Of a stretch of 64,000 nucleotides of DNA, positions 36,164 to 45,549 are shown in pieces. The notes below the pieces were generated by a model. It searched no databases. It was given only the letters and a program-made list of their open reading frames with translations, and had not been told where the DNA came from. The position numbers and the translations under genes were made by a program. This DNA comes from JAFDZV01 sp035549015 (lineage in GTDB: Bacteria > Bacteroidota > Ignavibacteria > OLB7). The stretch's first letter is position 1. The number at the start of each line of letters is the position of its first letter. The DNA lies in contig DASZRW010000014.1 of the NCBI GenBank assembly GCA_035549015.1, positions 1 to 64,000 of the forward strand. The letters run 5' to 3'.

Positions 36164-36205
36164 GCGAACTCCCCCCAATCCCCTCCTGGAAAGAGGGGGC
36201 GAAGA
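36164..36205. repeat. 42-bp repeat, right copy, flanking the DUF559 gene
   Basis: This is the second copy of the repeat at 35621-35662, with four mismatches. The potential stem CCCCTC/GAGGGG is kept despite two of the changes. It lies about 96 bp upstream of the DUF559 start codon. Confidence 0.8.
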
Positions 36206-36259
36206 ATGCGAGGTGATGAATACGAGGCGGAGAATACGCGGTGAAGAATACGGAGCGCC
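36204..36259. repeat. 14-bp-period tandem repeat, four units
   Basis: GAATACG (once GAATGCG) recurs at 36204, 36218, 36232 and 36246, each followed by a 7-base purine-rich segment (AGGTGAT, AGGCGGA, CGGTGAA, GAGCGCC). It abuts the right copy of the 42-bp repeat. Confidence 0.7.
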
Positions 36260-36573
36260 ACTATTCTCCGGTCTCACGCATGGATAATCGGGAAATGCCG
36301 GGCAGGAGACAGCCGCTCGATATGGCGCGCAATATTGTGCGGCGCACGCATAATTCGCCTGCCGACGCGCCTCCGATGCAGACTGTTGAGCGGTCCGCCG
36401 CAACGCAATAATTCAACAGGCTGATAGTATACCATCGCCCCGCAGCCGCTCCAATCCAGGCTTCCAGGCGGGCGGGATTGCCTCGTGTCCGGTCCGCAGA
36501 TCCAGTAATACGCCGGCCCGGGAGATCGTGACACCGGAGGAATGGAATATCTCCCAAACATGTGGCCGGGGCC
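36260..36573. other. Intergenic region upstream of Tc cluster 2
   Basis: No coding frame was accepted. A near-palindrome GCGCAATATTGTGC lies near 36327-36340. Nothing else was recognised before the promoter. Confidence 0.4.
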
Positions 36574-36604
36574 TTGACATCGGGACCGTGTGCATGTATG
36601 TTTG
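36574..36604 (+). promoter_or_regulatory. Bacteroidota-type promoter of Tc cluster 2
   Basis: TTGACATC begins at 36574 and TATGTTTG at 36597, with TATGTTTGCATC identical to the cluster 1 promoter. The spacing from TTG to TA is 20 nt here and 21 nt in cluster 1. The predicted leader is about 190 nt. Confidence 0.65.
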
Positions 36605-36801
36605 CATCTGGGCCTTATGCGGATCAGGTGCCCCCAGCCTGATTGATCCGCAACCAGTGAATACCACCACATTCATGTAGTGATCCCGGATGCACATGCT
36701 GCATGCGTTGCCGTTGTATGCAATCAACGGCATGAGCGGAGCATGCGGATTGGTCGATGCCAGATCGATTGCATCGGGTTCCCACGAGCCGGGATGCCAC
36801 C

Positions 36802-39800
36802 ATGCCGAACAACGAGAATAAACATCACGGCCGCGAGGCCGGTCACCATTCGGCCGCAGCCGATCGTTCGCATACAGAGCCGAAATCATCATCCGGAAAA
36901 GGGGCGTCGCGCGGGAACGCCCCCTTCTCCGTTCCCACCATCTCCCTCCCGAAAGGTGGCGGTGCGATCCGTGGCATCGGCGAAAAGTTCGGTGTGAACC
37001 CCGCGACCGGCACCGGCTCGCTGACGATCCCGGTGGCTTCGAGCCCCGGACGCTCCGGGTTCGGACCGAAATTCAACATCTCCTACGATTCCGGCGCCGG
37101 CAACGGCATCTTCGGCTTCGGATGGAGCATGGGGCTTCCGGCAATTACCCGCAAGACGGATAAGGGGCTTCCCCGCTATGTGGACGCCGGTGAGTCCGAC
37201 ATCTTCATCATCTCCGGCGCCGAGGATCTGGTGCCGGTGCTGGACAACAACGGCGCACGCATCGTTCTGAACCGGACGGTGCACGGCGTCGCCTACAGGA
37301 TCACTCTCTACCGGCCGCGCATCGAGGGATTGTTCGCGCGGATCGAACGGTGGACCGCCACCGCCACGGGGCAGAGCCACTTCCGTACGATCACCCGCGA
37401 CAACGTCACGACGCTCTTCGGCTACGATACGAACAGCCGCATCGCGGATCCGGACGATCCCACGAAGATCTTCTCCTACCTGATCTGCCGCACGTTCGAC
37501 GACAAGGGGAACATTGCCGTCTACGAATACGCGGTGGAGGATGGCGCCGGCATCAACCACGCGCTTGCGCACGAGGCCAACCGCACGTCCGGCATGCGCG
37601 CCGTGCAGCGCTATCTGAAACGCATCCGCTACGGCAACGCAGTCCCCTGGTTCGCGGACTGGCAAGCGGGCGGCCCTGACCCTGCGCTTCCCACGGACTG
37701 GCATTTCGAGGTGGTGCTGGACTATGGCGATCATCCGCTCGCCTCGCCGCTTCCCACGCCCGATCGAGCGTGGACGCTCCGCCCCGATCCATTCTCCAGC
37801 TATCGCTCCGGCTTCGAGGTGCGCACCTATCGCCGCTGCCGCCGCGTGCTGATGTTCCATCACTTCGCGGGCGAACCGAACGTGGGCACCAGTTGCCTGG
37901 TGCGCAGCACGGACTTCACCTATTCCGACGAGACGAATCCTTCTGATCCCGCGAATCCGATCTACACGTTCCTCGAGTCCGTAACGCAGACCGGATACAC
38001 GCGCGACGGCCACGGCGGCTATGTGGCGAAGTCCATGCCGCCGGCGGAGTTCGAATACAGCAGGCCGGTCATACAGCCGGATGTGTTCACGCTGGATGCG
38101 GAGAGCATGGCCAACCTCCCCGAGGGGCTGGACGGCTCCCGCTATCAGTGGGTGGATCTGGACGGCGAGGGGCTCTCCGGCATGCTCACGGACACCGGCG
38201 GCGCCTGGGAATACCATCGCAATCTGAGCCCGATCAACCTGGTGACGCAACCGGACGGCAGCCGGATTGCCCGCGCGAAGTTCGGCGCGCAGGAGGGAGT
38301 GCCCACACTCCCCTCCCGCTCCGAGCTCGGCGGCCACATGCATCTGATGGATCTGGCCGGCGACGGCCAGCTGGACCTGGTACTGCTGGACGATGCAACG
38401 CCCGGCTTCTTCGAACGGACGGCGGACGATGCATGGTCGCCGTTGATGAACTTCACATCGCTGCCGGAGATCAACTGGTCCGAGCCGAACCTCCGCTTCA
38501 TCGATCTCACCGGCGACGGCCTCGCCGACGCTCTGATCACCGAGGAGGGAGTGTTCACCTGGCATCAATCCCTGGGGGAGAGCGGGTTCGGCGAGGCAAC
38601 GATGGTTCCGACGCCGTGGGACGAGGAGCGCGGGCCTACGGTTGTGATCGCCGACGGAACGCAGACGATATTCCTCGCCGACATGTCGGGGGACGGCCTC
38701 ACCGATATCGTGCGCGTGCGCAACGGCGAGATCTGCTACTGGCCCAACCGCGGCTACGGGCACTTCGGTGCGAAGGTGAGCATGGACAACGCGCCGCGCT
38801 TCACCGACGACGAGCGTTTCGATCCGCGCCGCGTGCGCCTTTCGGACATCGACGGCTCCGGCACCACCGATGTGCTCTACATCGGTGAGGATGGCGTGCA
38901 CGTCTGCTTCAACCGTTCCGGGAACACGTGGGCGGCATCGCAGACGATCGCGGTGCTCCCCACCACCGATCCGCTCAGCTCCGTGCAGGTGTTCGATCTG
39001 CTGGGCAACGGCACGGCATGCCTTGTGTGGTCATCACCGCTCCCGGCCAACACCCAGCGGCCGCTTGTGTACGTGGATCTGATGGGCGGGCAGAAGCCGC
39101 ATCTGATGATCACCTCGCGCAACAACCTCGGCGCCGAGACCCGCGTGCACTATGCTCCCTCCACGAAGTTCTATCTGCAGGACAGGATGGCCGGCACGCC
39201 GTGGGTTACGCGGCTGCCACATCTGGTGTATGTGGTAGAGCGTGTGGAGACATTCGACTTCATCGGCCGCAGCCGCTTCGTGGCCCGATATGCATATCAC
39301 CACGGGCACTACGACGGCTACGAGCGGGAGTTCCGCGGCTTCGGCATGGTTGAGCAGTGGGATACCGAGGAGCATGGGGACACCACGACGTTCCCGGAGG
39401 CGGAGGCGACGAACTGGGATTCGATTGCATGGGCCGCACCCGTGCATACGAAGACATGGTTCCATACGGGCGCATTTCTCGAGGCGGGGAATGTATCGCG
39501 ACAGTACGAGGACGAGTACTGGGCGGAGCCATCCACGCGCGGGAACACGCAGGTGAACATCCTGGCCCGCGAGGCGCTGCTGCTCCCGGACACGGTGATT
39601 CCCTCAGGGCTCACGCCGGACGAGATGCGCGAGGCATACCGGGCGCTGAAGGGCTCCACGCTCCGCACGGAGGTATATGCAGGGGATGGGACGCCGCAGG
39701 CGGAGCATCCGTTCACGGTGACGGAGCAGAACCTTTCGGTGCGGCTGGTGCAGCCGATGGGGATCAACCAGCATGCGGTGTTCCTCACCTACTCGCGCGA

Positions 39801-42800
39801 GACGATTCATTATCACTACGAACGCAACCCGGACGATCCGCGCATCACGCACGACATGGCTCTGGCAGCCGACGACTTCGGCAACGTCCTTCAGTGCGTA
39901 TCGATCGGCTACGGCCGTCGCGCCGGCTATGCCGCGCCGGAACCGCTGCTCAGCAACGCGTTCCAGACGATGCTCGCGCACGACCAGACACGCATGCACA
40001 TCGGTGCAACGGAGCATGTGTTTACGTCGCCGGTGAACCAGCCGTGGGACGCAAACGCCTTCGACGTCTATCGCGCTCCCCTTTCATGCGAAGTGATCAC
40101 CGCGGAGCTGACCGGCCTCACACCGATGGCGGCGCGCTTCACGTTCAGCGAGATGACGTCTAACTGGAGCACGCTCTGGAGCGGCGCACACGATATCGCC
40201 TACGAGGAGGTTTCCACGCCGGACATTGAAGGGACGGGCTCACCGGCGGGGCTGGCGCGGCGCATCGTTGGCCGCTCCCGCACGCTCTATCGCCGCGACG
40301 ATCTCACCGCCCTCCTCGCGCTCGGTGCCCTGGAATCGCATGCGCTGCCGGGCGAATCGTACCAGCTGGCATTGACGCCGGGGCTGATCACCCGGGTTTT
40401 CGGAACGCGCGTGAACAACGCGATCATGACCGAGGGGGGCTACGTGCAGCTTGGCGGCAACGACTGGTGGATCCCCTCCGGCCGCATCTACCTCTCGCCG
40501 GGCGATGCCGATACGCCGGTACAGGAACTGGCCGCGGCTCGGGCACACTTCTACAGCGTGCGCCGGGCGATCGACCCGTTCGGCGCCATCAGCCGGGTGA
40601 GTTACGATGCATACGATATCCTGGCCGCGGTCTCGACGGACGCGCTCGGCAACGTCACCACGGGAGACAACGATTACCGCGTGCTGCATCCGTATCGGAG
40701 CACCGATCCCAACGGCAACAGCAGTGAGGTTGCATACGACGCTCTTGGAGCCGTTGCAGGAACCGCCGTCTACGGAAAGGCGGGTGAAGGCGATTCGCTT
40801 GCCGGCTTCAATCCGGATCTGGACGACGCCACGATCCTGGCGATCCGTGCGAACCCGCTGAACAATCCGGCGGCTACGCTGGGCAACGCAACGGCGCGCG
40901 TCGTCACCGACCTGTTCGCCTACTATCGCACGCGCAATCAGGCCTCGCCCGATGCGCCGATGGTATACACGCTGACGCGCGAGGCTCACGTGAACAATCT
41001 GGTGGCCCCGGCGGTGACCGGCTACCATCACGTGTTCAACTATTCGGACGGCATGGGGCACGAGATCCAGCAGAAGGCGATCGCGGAGCCGGGCCCGGTG
41101 CCGAATGTGGGACCGAACGTTTCGCCGCGATGGGTCGGCAGCGGCTGGACCATCCTCAACAACAAGGGGAATGCCGTCCGGCGCTACGAGCCGTTCTTCT
41201 CCGCCGCACACAACTTCGAGTTCGACATGCAGGTCGGCGAGAGTTCCGTCCTCTTCTACGATGCCCTGGATCGCGTGGTGGCGACGCTGCATCCCGACGA
41301 CGTGTTCGAGAAGACGGTGTTCGATGCATGGCGCGAGGAGGAATGGGACCAGAACGATACCGTGCTCATCGGCGACCCGCGCGCCGATGCGGATGTGGGC
41401 GACTACTTCACGCGGCTGCTTGGAAACGCGCCGGGTGCATTCACATCGTGGTACGATGCACGCATCGGCGGAATGTTCGGTGCAACGCCTGCGGAGCAGG
41501 CGGCCAATCAGGATGCCGCACAGAAGGCGGCCGCGCATGAAGGCACGCCCACGGTGTCTCACCTGGATTCTCTGGGCCGCACCTGCCTGGGCATCGTGGA
41601 CAACGGCGGCGGGCTGCGGTATGCCACGCGCACAGCACGGGATACAGAGAGCAAACCGCTGGCAGTTATCGATGCCCGGGGACGCCATGTGATGGAGTTC
41701 TGCGTGCGCGAACCGGCCGGCGGAGGCTTTGTCTACGTCGCCGGCTACGACATCGCCGGTAATCCGCTGTACAACAGCAGCATGGACAGCGGCGAGCGAC
41801 ACTTTCTCTACAACGTCGTAGGCCACACGCATCGGCGTTGGGATGCGCGCGGCTTTACCTTTCGCACAGTGTTTGATGCGCTCTGTCGCCAGACGCACAT
41901 CTATGTGGACCGCGCCGGATTCGGAGAGACGCTCGCCGAGCGGTTCGTGTACGGCGAGAAGCATGCCGATACAACGCGCAACCTGAAGGGGCGGCTGTTC
42001 CGGCACTACGACAGCGCCGGGCGCGCCAGCTTCGACCGGTATGACTTCAAGGGGAATCTGCTGGAGAGCGGCCGCCAGCTTGCGGTTCACACGCCCTCGA
42101 CCGTGTCGCCCCCCGACGTGGACCGCGCACCGGACTGGACGCCGATTGCAACGATCAACGATGTGCCGAACCTGGACATCGCCGGGATGGACGCAGCAGC
42201 CGCCGCGTTGCTGGATGCGAACGACGACTTCAGCGCCTCCACCCTGTTCGATGCGATGAACAGGCCGATCCAGATGGTGACGCCTCATCTGGCGGGCGGC
42301 TCGCCGAACGTGCTGCAGCCGCTCTACAACGAGGCCAATCTCCTGGAGGCGCTGGATGTCTGGATACGCCGGGGAGCGGCCCCCGGAGGCCTGCTGGCCC
42401 CTGCAACAGCGGATATCCACGCCGTCACCAACGTGGACTACAACGCTCACGGGCAGCGCATCCAGGTGGACTACGGCAATGGTGCCTCCACGGCGTACAC
42501 GTTCGACCCCAGGACGCTGCGCGTGGCAACCATCACCACCACGCGGCCGAACGCCAACCCGAACGCACGCACGGTGCAGGATCTGTACTACACCTACGAT
42601 CCGGTTGGCAACATCACCCGCCTTCGCGATGCTGCCGATATCCAGAACGTGGTCTTCTTCCGCAACCAGCGGGTGGACCCGACGGCGGACTACACGTACG
42701 ATCCGCTGTACCGGCTTACGGCGGCAACGGGGCGAGAGCATCTGGGCCTCAACGGCGGCGGCGGATTGAACGCGGCGCAGCAGACGAACAACAACGACGG

Positions 42801-44838
42801 CTTCCGCATGGGGATCGTCTCGCCGGGCGATGGCAACGCGGTCGGCACCTACACCGAACGCTACACGTACGACCAGGTCGGCAACCTGCAGACCATGGTC
42901 CATCAGGTTGCGAGCGGCGGATGGACGCGCAGCTACACCTACAATGAAACCAGCCTGATCACGCCGACGGAGAAGAACAACCGTCTCTCCACAACCAGCC
43001 TGCCGGGGGACCCGCCCGGAGGCCCCTACTCCGCTGCGTATCGCCACGACGCGCACGGCAACATGACCCGCATGCCGCATCTGCCGGAGATGACGTGGGA
43101 CGAGTACGACCGGCTGCAATCCACTACGCGGCAGGTTGTTGGCGCCGGCGTGCCGGAGACGACGTACTACAACTACGATGCCAACGGCGAGCGCCTCCGC
43201 AAGGTCACCTACTGGCAGGCCGGACCGGGGAACACGCCGGGAAGGAAGTGCGAGCGGATCTACCTGGGGCCGTTCGAGATCTACCGTGAGTATGATGCAA
43301 CCGGCTCCACGGTAATGCGGGAGCGGGAGACGCTGAACGTGATGGTGGACCATCGCCGCGTTCTGATGGTGGAGACGCGTACGGTCGACGTTCTGAACAA
43401 CGATCCGGCGCCGGCGCAGATGATCCGCTATCAGTACGGCAATCATCTCAGTTCGGCCCTGCTGGAGCTGGACGAGAACGCGGACGTGCTCTCCTACGAG
43501 GAATACTTCCCATACGGCTCCACATCGTACCAGGCGGTGCGTGCGGGCACCGACACGCCGAAGCGATACCGCTATACCGGAAAGGAGCGGGACGAAGAGA
43601 ACGACCTCTCCTACAACGGCGCACGATACTATGCCCCCTGGCTCGGGCGGTGGACGAGCTGCGATCCGGCGAGCGTTGCGGATCATATCAATGTCTATGC
43701 CTACGTTCGGAACAACCCGATCATAGCGAACGATCCAACAGGCATGTGGACCTGGAGACAGGTGGCCGTGGTAACGGCGGTTGTCGCCGTTGCGGTGGTT
43801 GTAACGGTTGCCACTGCCGGCGCAGGGGCCGTGCTTGTCGGGGCAGCGGCGTCCGCTGTTGGAGGCACGGCCGCCGGAGCGGCGGGCGCGGCAGCCACCG
43901 CGTTCGTCGGGACCGTTGCGGTTGGCGCCGGGAGCGGGTACGTCAGCGGCCGTGCCGCAGATCTTACCGCACAGGTGCTCACGAATCCAGGCCACAAGGT
44001 CAACTGGGAGCAGAACCGGCAGGCAGGGAAGGCGGGGCTCGTTGCCGGTGCGGTAACCGGGGTGATACCCGGCGTGGCGGCGGCACGATCCGCAGCCACG
44101 GCAGCGCGGGCGGCCAACGCGGCCGTCAACGCAACCAGGGCTGCCTCGACGGCAGCAAATGCAACACGGGCGGCCGCCACGGCTTCCAGGGCCACTGTAG
44201 CCGCATCGACTGCCGTTCGTTCAACTGCAACCGCTTCGCGTGCGGCACGCATTGCGTCGACGGTGGCACGGGGCGCGGCGAGCGGAGCTCTTGGCGGCGC
44301 TGCATATGAGACCACACGGCAGGTTGTGAGCGGCGAGGCCCGGGCGCACGGCTTCGACAAAAAGGCGATCCTGGTGTCGACGCTCGCCAGCGGTGCCGTG
44401 GGAGGAGTAGTTGCTCCCGTGGCCCAGGCAATCGGAGCAAACGTTCGCGCTCGTGTCGTTGCCCGTGCCAACGCAAATGTTGCACAGGGTTCGAAACCAC
44501 AGCCGGGCATGGCGGCAGCAGTTGCGGTGGGCGACGAGACGTACGTGGGAACGAGCGTGAAAGGGAACAAGCCAACGAACCTGCATCCGGATGTGCAGAA
44601 CGCACTCGACGCAATTCCGGAAGCGGAGCGATCGGCATGTCATGGCAAGTGCGCCGAGTTGCAGGCTCTTTCACAGGCACGCTACGCGGGCGTGGACCCC
44701 AGGGGGGGCGTCAGCGCAGCGAGCAAGATTCGTTCCGCAGCGAATCCCGGACACGGTACTCCCAAGGAGGCATGCGAAAGCTGCAGCAAGGTGCTGAAGC
44801 AAATGGGCGTCTCCGATGCACACAAGGGTCATCAATGA
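36802..44838 (+). CDS. Fused TcB-TcC toxin protein with membrane-like segment and YwqJ-type deaminase tip
   Basis: The 2678-residue paralogue of the cluster 1 protein has the same SpvB, FG-GAP, TcdB-middle and RHS order; the RHS core is at about 2254 (YRYTGKERDEENDLSY). The first DPxG of the core is altered to DPAS, but the final DPTG (about 2310) is kept. The C-terminal tip is unrelated to that of cluster 1. It has a hydrophobic Val/Ala stretch directly after the core (about 2315-2350), an Ala/Arg/Thr-rich helical region with NATRAA-type repeats, and a final 85 residues with HGKCAEL and ACESCSK. These are the zinc-binding [H/C]AE and CxxC motifs of YwqJ-related deaminase toxins, which modify nucleic acid bases or nucleotides. 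The gene's TGA overlaps the ATG of a SUKH-3 immunity gene. The start MPNNE is shared with the paralogue. Confidence 0.92.
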   Translation: MPNNENKHHGREAGHHSAAADRSHTEPKSSSGKGASRGNAPFSVPTISLPKGGGAIRGIGEKFGVNPATGTGSLTIPVASSPGRSGFGPKFNISYDSGAGNGIFGFGWSMGLPAITRKTDKGLPRYVDAGESDIFIISGAEDLVPVLDNNGARIVLNRTVHGVAYRITLYRPRIEGLFARIERWTATATGQSHFRTITRDNVTTLFGYDTNSRIADPDDPTKIFSYLICRTFDDKGNIAVYEYAVEDGAGINHALAHEANRTSGMRAVQRYLKRIRYGNAVPWFADWQAGGPDPALPTDWHFEVVLDYGDHPLASPLPTPDRAWTLRPDPFSSYRSGFEVRTYRRCRRVLMFHHFAGEPNVGTSCLVRSTDFTYSDETNPSDPANPIYTFLESVTQTGYTRDGHGGYVAKSMPPAEFEYSRPVIQPDVFTLDAESMANLPEGLDGSRYQWVDLDGEGLSGMLTDTGGAWEYHRNLSPINLVTQPDGSRIARAKFGAQEGVPTLPSRSELGGHMHLMDLAGDGQLDLVLLDDATPGFFERTADDAWSPLMNFTSLPEINWSEPNLRFIDLTGDGLADALITEEGVFTWHQSLGESGFGEATMVPTPWDEERGPTVVIADGTQTIFLADMSGDGLTDIVRVRNGEICYWPNRGYGHFGAKVSMDNAPRFTDDERFDPRRVRLSDIDGSGTTDVLYIGEDGVHVCFNRSGNTWAASQTIAVLPTTDPLSSVQVFDLLGNGTACLVWSSPLPANTQRPLVYVDLMGGQKPHLMITSRNNLGAETRVHYAPSTKFYLQDRMAGTPWVTRLPHLVYVVERVETFDFIGRSRFVARYAYHHGHYDGYEREFRGFGMVEQWDTEEHGDTTTFPEAEATNWDSIAWAAPVHTKTWFHTGAFLEAGNVSRQYEDEYWAEPSTRGNTQVNILAREALLLPDTVIPSGLTPDEMREAYRALKGSTLRTEVYAGDGTPQAEHPFTVTEQNLSVRLVQPMGINQHAVFLTYSRETIHYHYERNPDDPRITHDMALAADDFGNVLQCVSIGYGRRAGYAAPEPLLSNAFQTMLAHDQTRMHIGATEHVFTSPVNQPWDANAFDVYRAPLSCEVITAELTGLTPMAARFTFSEMTSNWSTLWSGAHDIAYEEVSTPDIEGTGSPAGLARRIVGRSRTLYRRDDLTALLALGALESHALPGESYQLALTPGLITRVFGTRVNNAIMTEGGYVQLGGNDWWIPSGRIYLSPGDADTPVQELAAARAHFYSVRRAIDPFGAISRVSYDAYDILAAVSTDALGNVTTGDNDYRVLHPYRSTDPNGNSSEVAYDALGAVAGTAVYGKAGEGDSLAGFNPDLDDATILAIRANPLNNPAATLGNATARVVTDLFAYYRTRNQASPDAPMVYTLTREAHVNNLVAPAVTGYHHVFNYSDGMGHEIQQKAIAEPGPVPNVGPNVSPRWVGSGWTILNNKGNAVRRYEPFFSAAHNFEFDMQVGESSVLFYDALDRVVATLHPDDVFEKTVFDAWREEEWDQNDTVLIGDPRADADVGDYFTRLLGNAPGAFTSWYDARIGGMFGATPAEQAANQDAAQKAAAHEGTPTVSHLDSLGRTCLGIVDNGGGLRYATRTARDTESKPLAVIDARGRHVMEFCVREPAGGGFVYVAGYDIAGNPLYNSSMDSGERHFLYNVVGHTHRRWDARGFTFRTVFDALCRQTHIYVDRAGFGETLAERFVYGEKHADTTRNLKGRLFRHYDSAGRASFDRYDFKGNLLESGRQLAVHTPSTVSPPDVDRAPDWTPIATINDVPNLDIAGMDAAAAALLDANDDFSASTLFDAMNRPIQMVTPHLAGGSPNVLQPLYNEANLLEALDVWIRRGAAPGGLLAPATADIHAVTNVDYNAHGQRIQVDYGNGASTAYTFDPRTLRVATITTTRPNANPNARTVQDLYYTYDPVGNITRLRDAADIQNVVFFRNQRVDPTADYTYDPLYRLTAATGREHLGLNGGGGLNAAQQTNNNDGFRMGIVSPGDGNAVGTYTERYTYDQVGNLQTMVHQVASGGWTRSYTYNETSLITPTEKNNRLSTTSLPGDPPGGPYSAAYRHDAHGNMTRMPHLPEMTWDEYDRLQSTTRQVVGAGVPETTYYNYDANGERLRKVTYWQAGPGNTPGRKCERIYLGPFEIYREYDATGSTVMRERETLNVMVDHRRVLMVETRTVDVLNNDPAPAQMIRYQYGNHLSSALLELDENADVLSYEEYFPYGSTSYQAVRAGTDTPKRYRYTGKERDEENDLSYNGARYYAPWLGRWTSCDPASVADHINVYAYVRNNPIIANDPTGMWTWRQVAVVTAVVAVAVVVTVATAGAGAVLVGAAASAVGGTAAGAAGAAATAFVGTVAVGAGSGYVSGRAADLTAQVLTNPGHKVNWEQNRQAGKAGLVAGAVTGVIPGVAAARSAATAARAANAAVNATRAASTAANATRAAATASRATVAASTAVRSTATASRAARIASTVARGAASGALGGAAYETTRQVVSGEARAHGFDKKAILVSTLASGAVGGVVAPVAQAIGANVRARVVARANANVAQGSKPQPGMAAAVAVGDETYVGTSVKGNKPTNLHPDVQNALDAIPEAERSACHGKCAELQALSQARYAGVDPRGGVSAASKIRSAANPGHGTPKEACESCSKVLKQMGVSDAHKGHQ

Positions 44839-45296
44839 GCACTGCAATGGACGATCGATTCCCGACGGAGACGTCAGGGATGTTACGAGACAGCGGATGG
44901 TTCCCACAACGGAATGTATCGGCGGCACTCGTGCTTCCGCTCGACTTTGCACCGTTCCCTGCAGCACTCGACGTGCTCTCGGAGTTCGGGAATCTCCGGA
45001 TCGGGCGGAGGGGACCGGGGATCGAGTTCGCGCGAACGCCGGTGGTATTGGATCCGATGATGGCCGTGGGTGAGAGCGATCGATTCGTCGAGTTCGCCGC
45101 CCCGCTCGGCGTGAGCCTGTATCCGCTTGGCGAGACGGATGACGGGCACGGATTCATAACGATCGATGAACGTGGACGTGTGTTCCTGATCTTCGACGAC
45201 CTCTATTTCGTTGGCCATACATTCGATCGCGCTCTCGATAATCTGTTGAGAGGTGCCGTACGGCCACGCATCGTCGATGAGCATGGACAGTGGTAG
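44835..45296 (+). CDS. SUKH-3 family immunity protein
   Basis: This 153-residue protein carries the SUKH-3 pattern: MLRDSGWFPQRNVS, LDVLSEFGNLRIG, FVEFAAPLGVSLYPLGE, ITIDERGRVFLIFDD, and FDRALDNLLRG. SUKH proteins neutralise toxins by binding them directly, and SUKH-3 is a known partner of YwqJ-type deaminase toxins. The ATGA overlap with the preceding toxin gene gives translational coupling, so immunity is made along with toxin. It has no signal peptide, so protection is cytoplasmic. An in-frame upstream extension (to 44637) lies inside the toxin gene in another frame and was rejected. No equivalent exists in cluster 1. Confidence 0.92.
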   Translation: MSTAMDDRFPTETSGMLRDSGWFPQRNVSAALVLPLDFAPFPAALDVLSEFGNLRIGRRGPGIEFARTPVVLDPMMAVGESDRFVEFAAPLGVSLYPLGETDDGHGFITIDERGRVFLIFDDLYFVGHTFDRALDNLLRGAVRPRIVDEHGQW

Positions 45297-45549
45297 CAGC
45301 CAGCACCGTGAACGGACAATGAAACGCAGTTGATTCACCACCGGCACGCAACCGGTATCGACACGACACAGCACCGCATGCACACGCAGGGTGTGCATCG
45401 GCCGCGCGGAATTTACGGCAACTGTTGGGTGCCGGGCTGCCTGCCGGAAGGGCGCAGGACGGCCTGCCCGTTCAGACGCCGTCACGAACGGCATACTGCC
45501 GTCGGATTCTCGACCACACAGCAGTTGCACATAAGCAAGGACTTCCACC

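Noticed and set aside
40240..43995. 1251-codon open frame on the minus strand
   Set aside because: It is antisense to the RHS part of the second TcB-TcC gene, with low-complexity composition and no recognisable domain.
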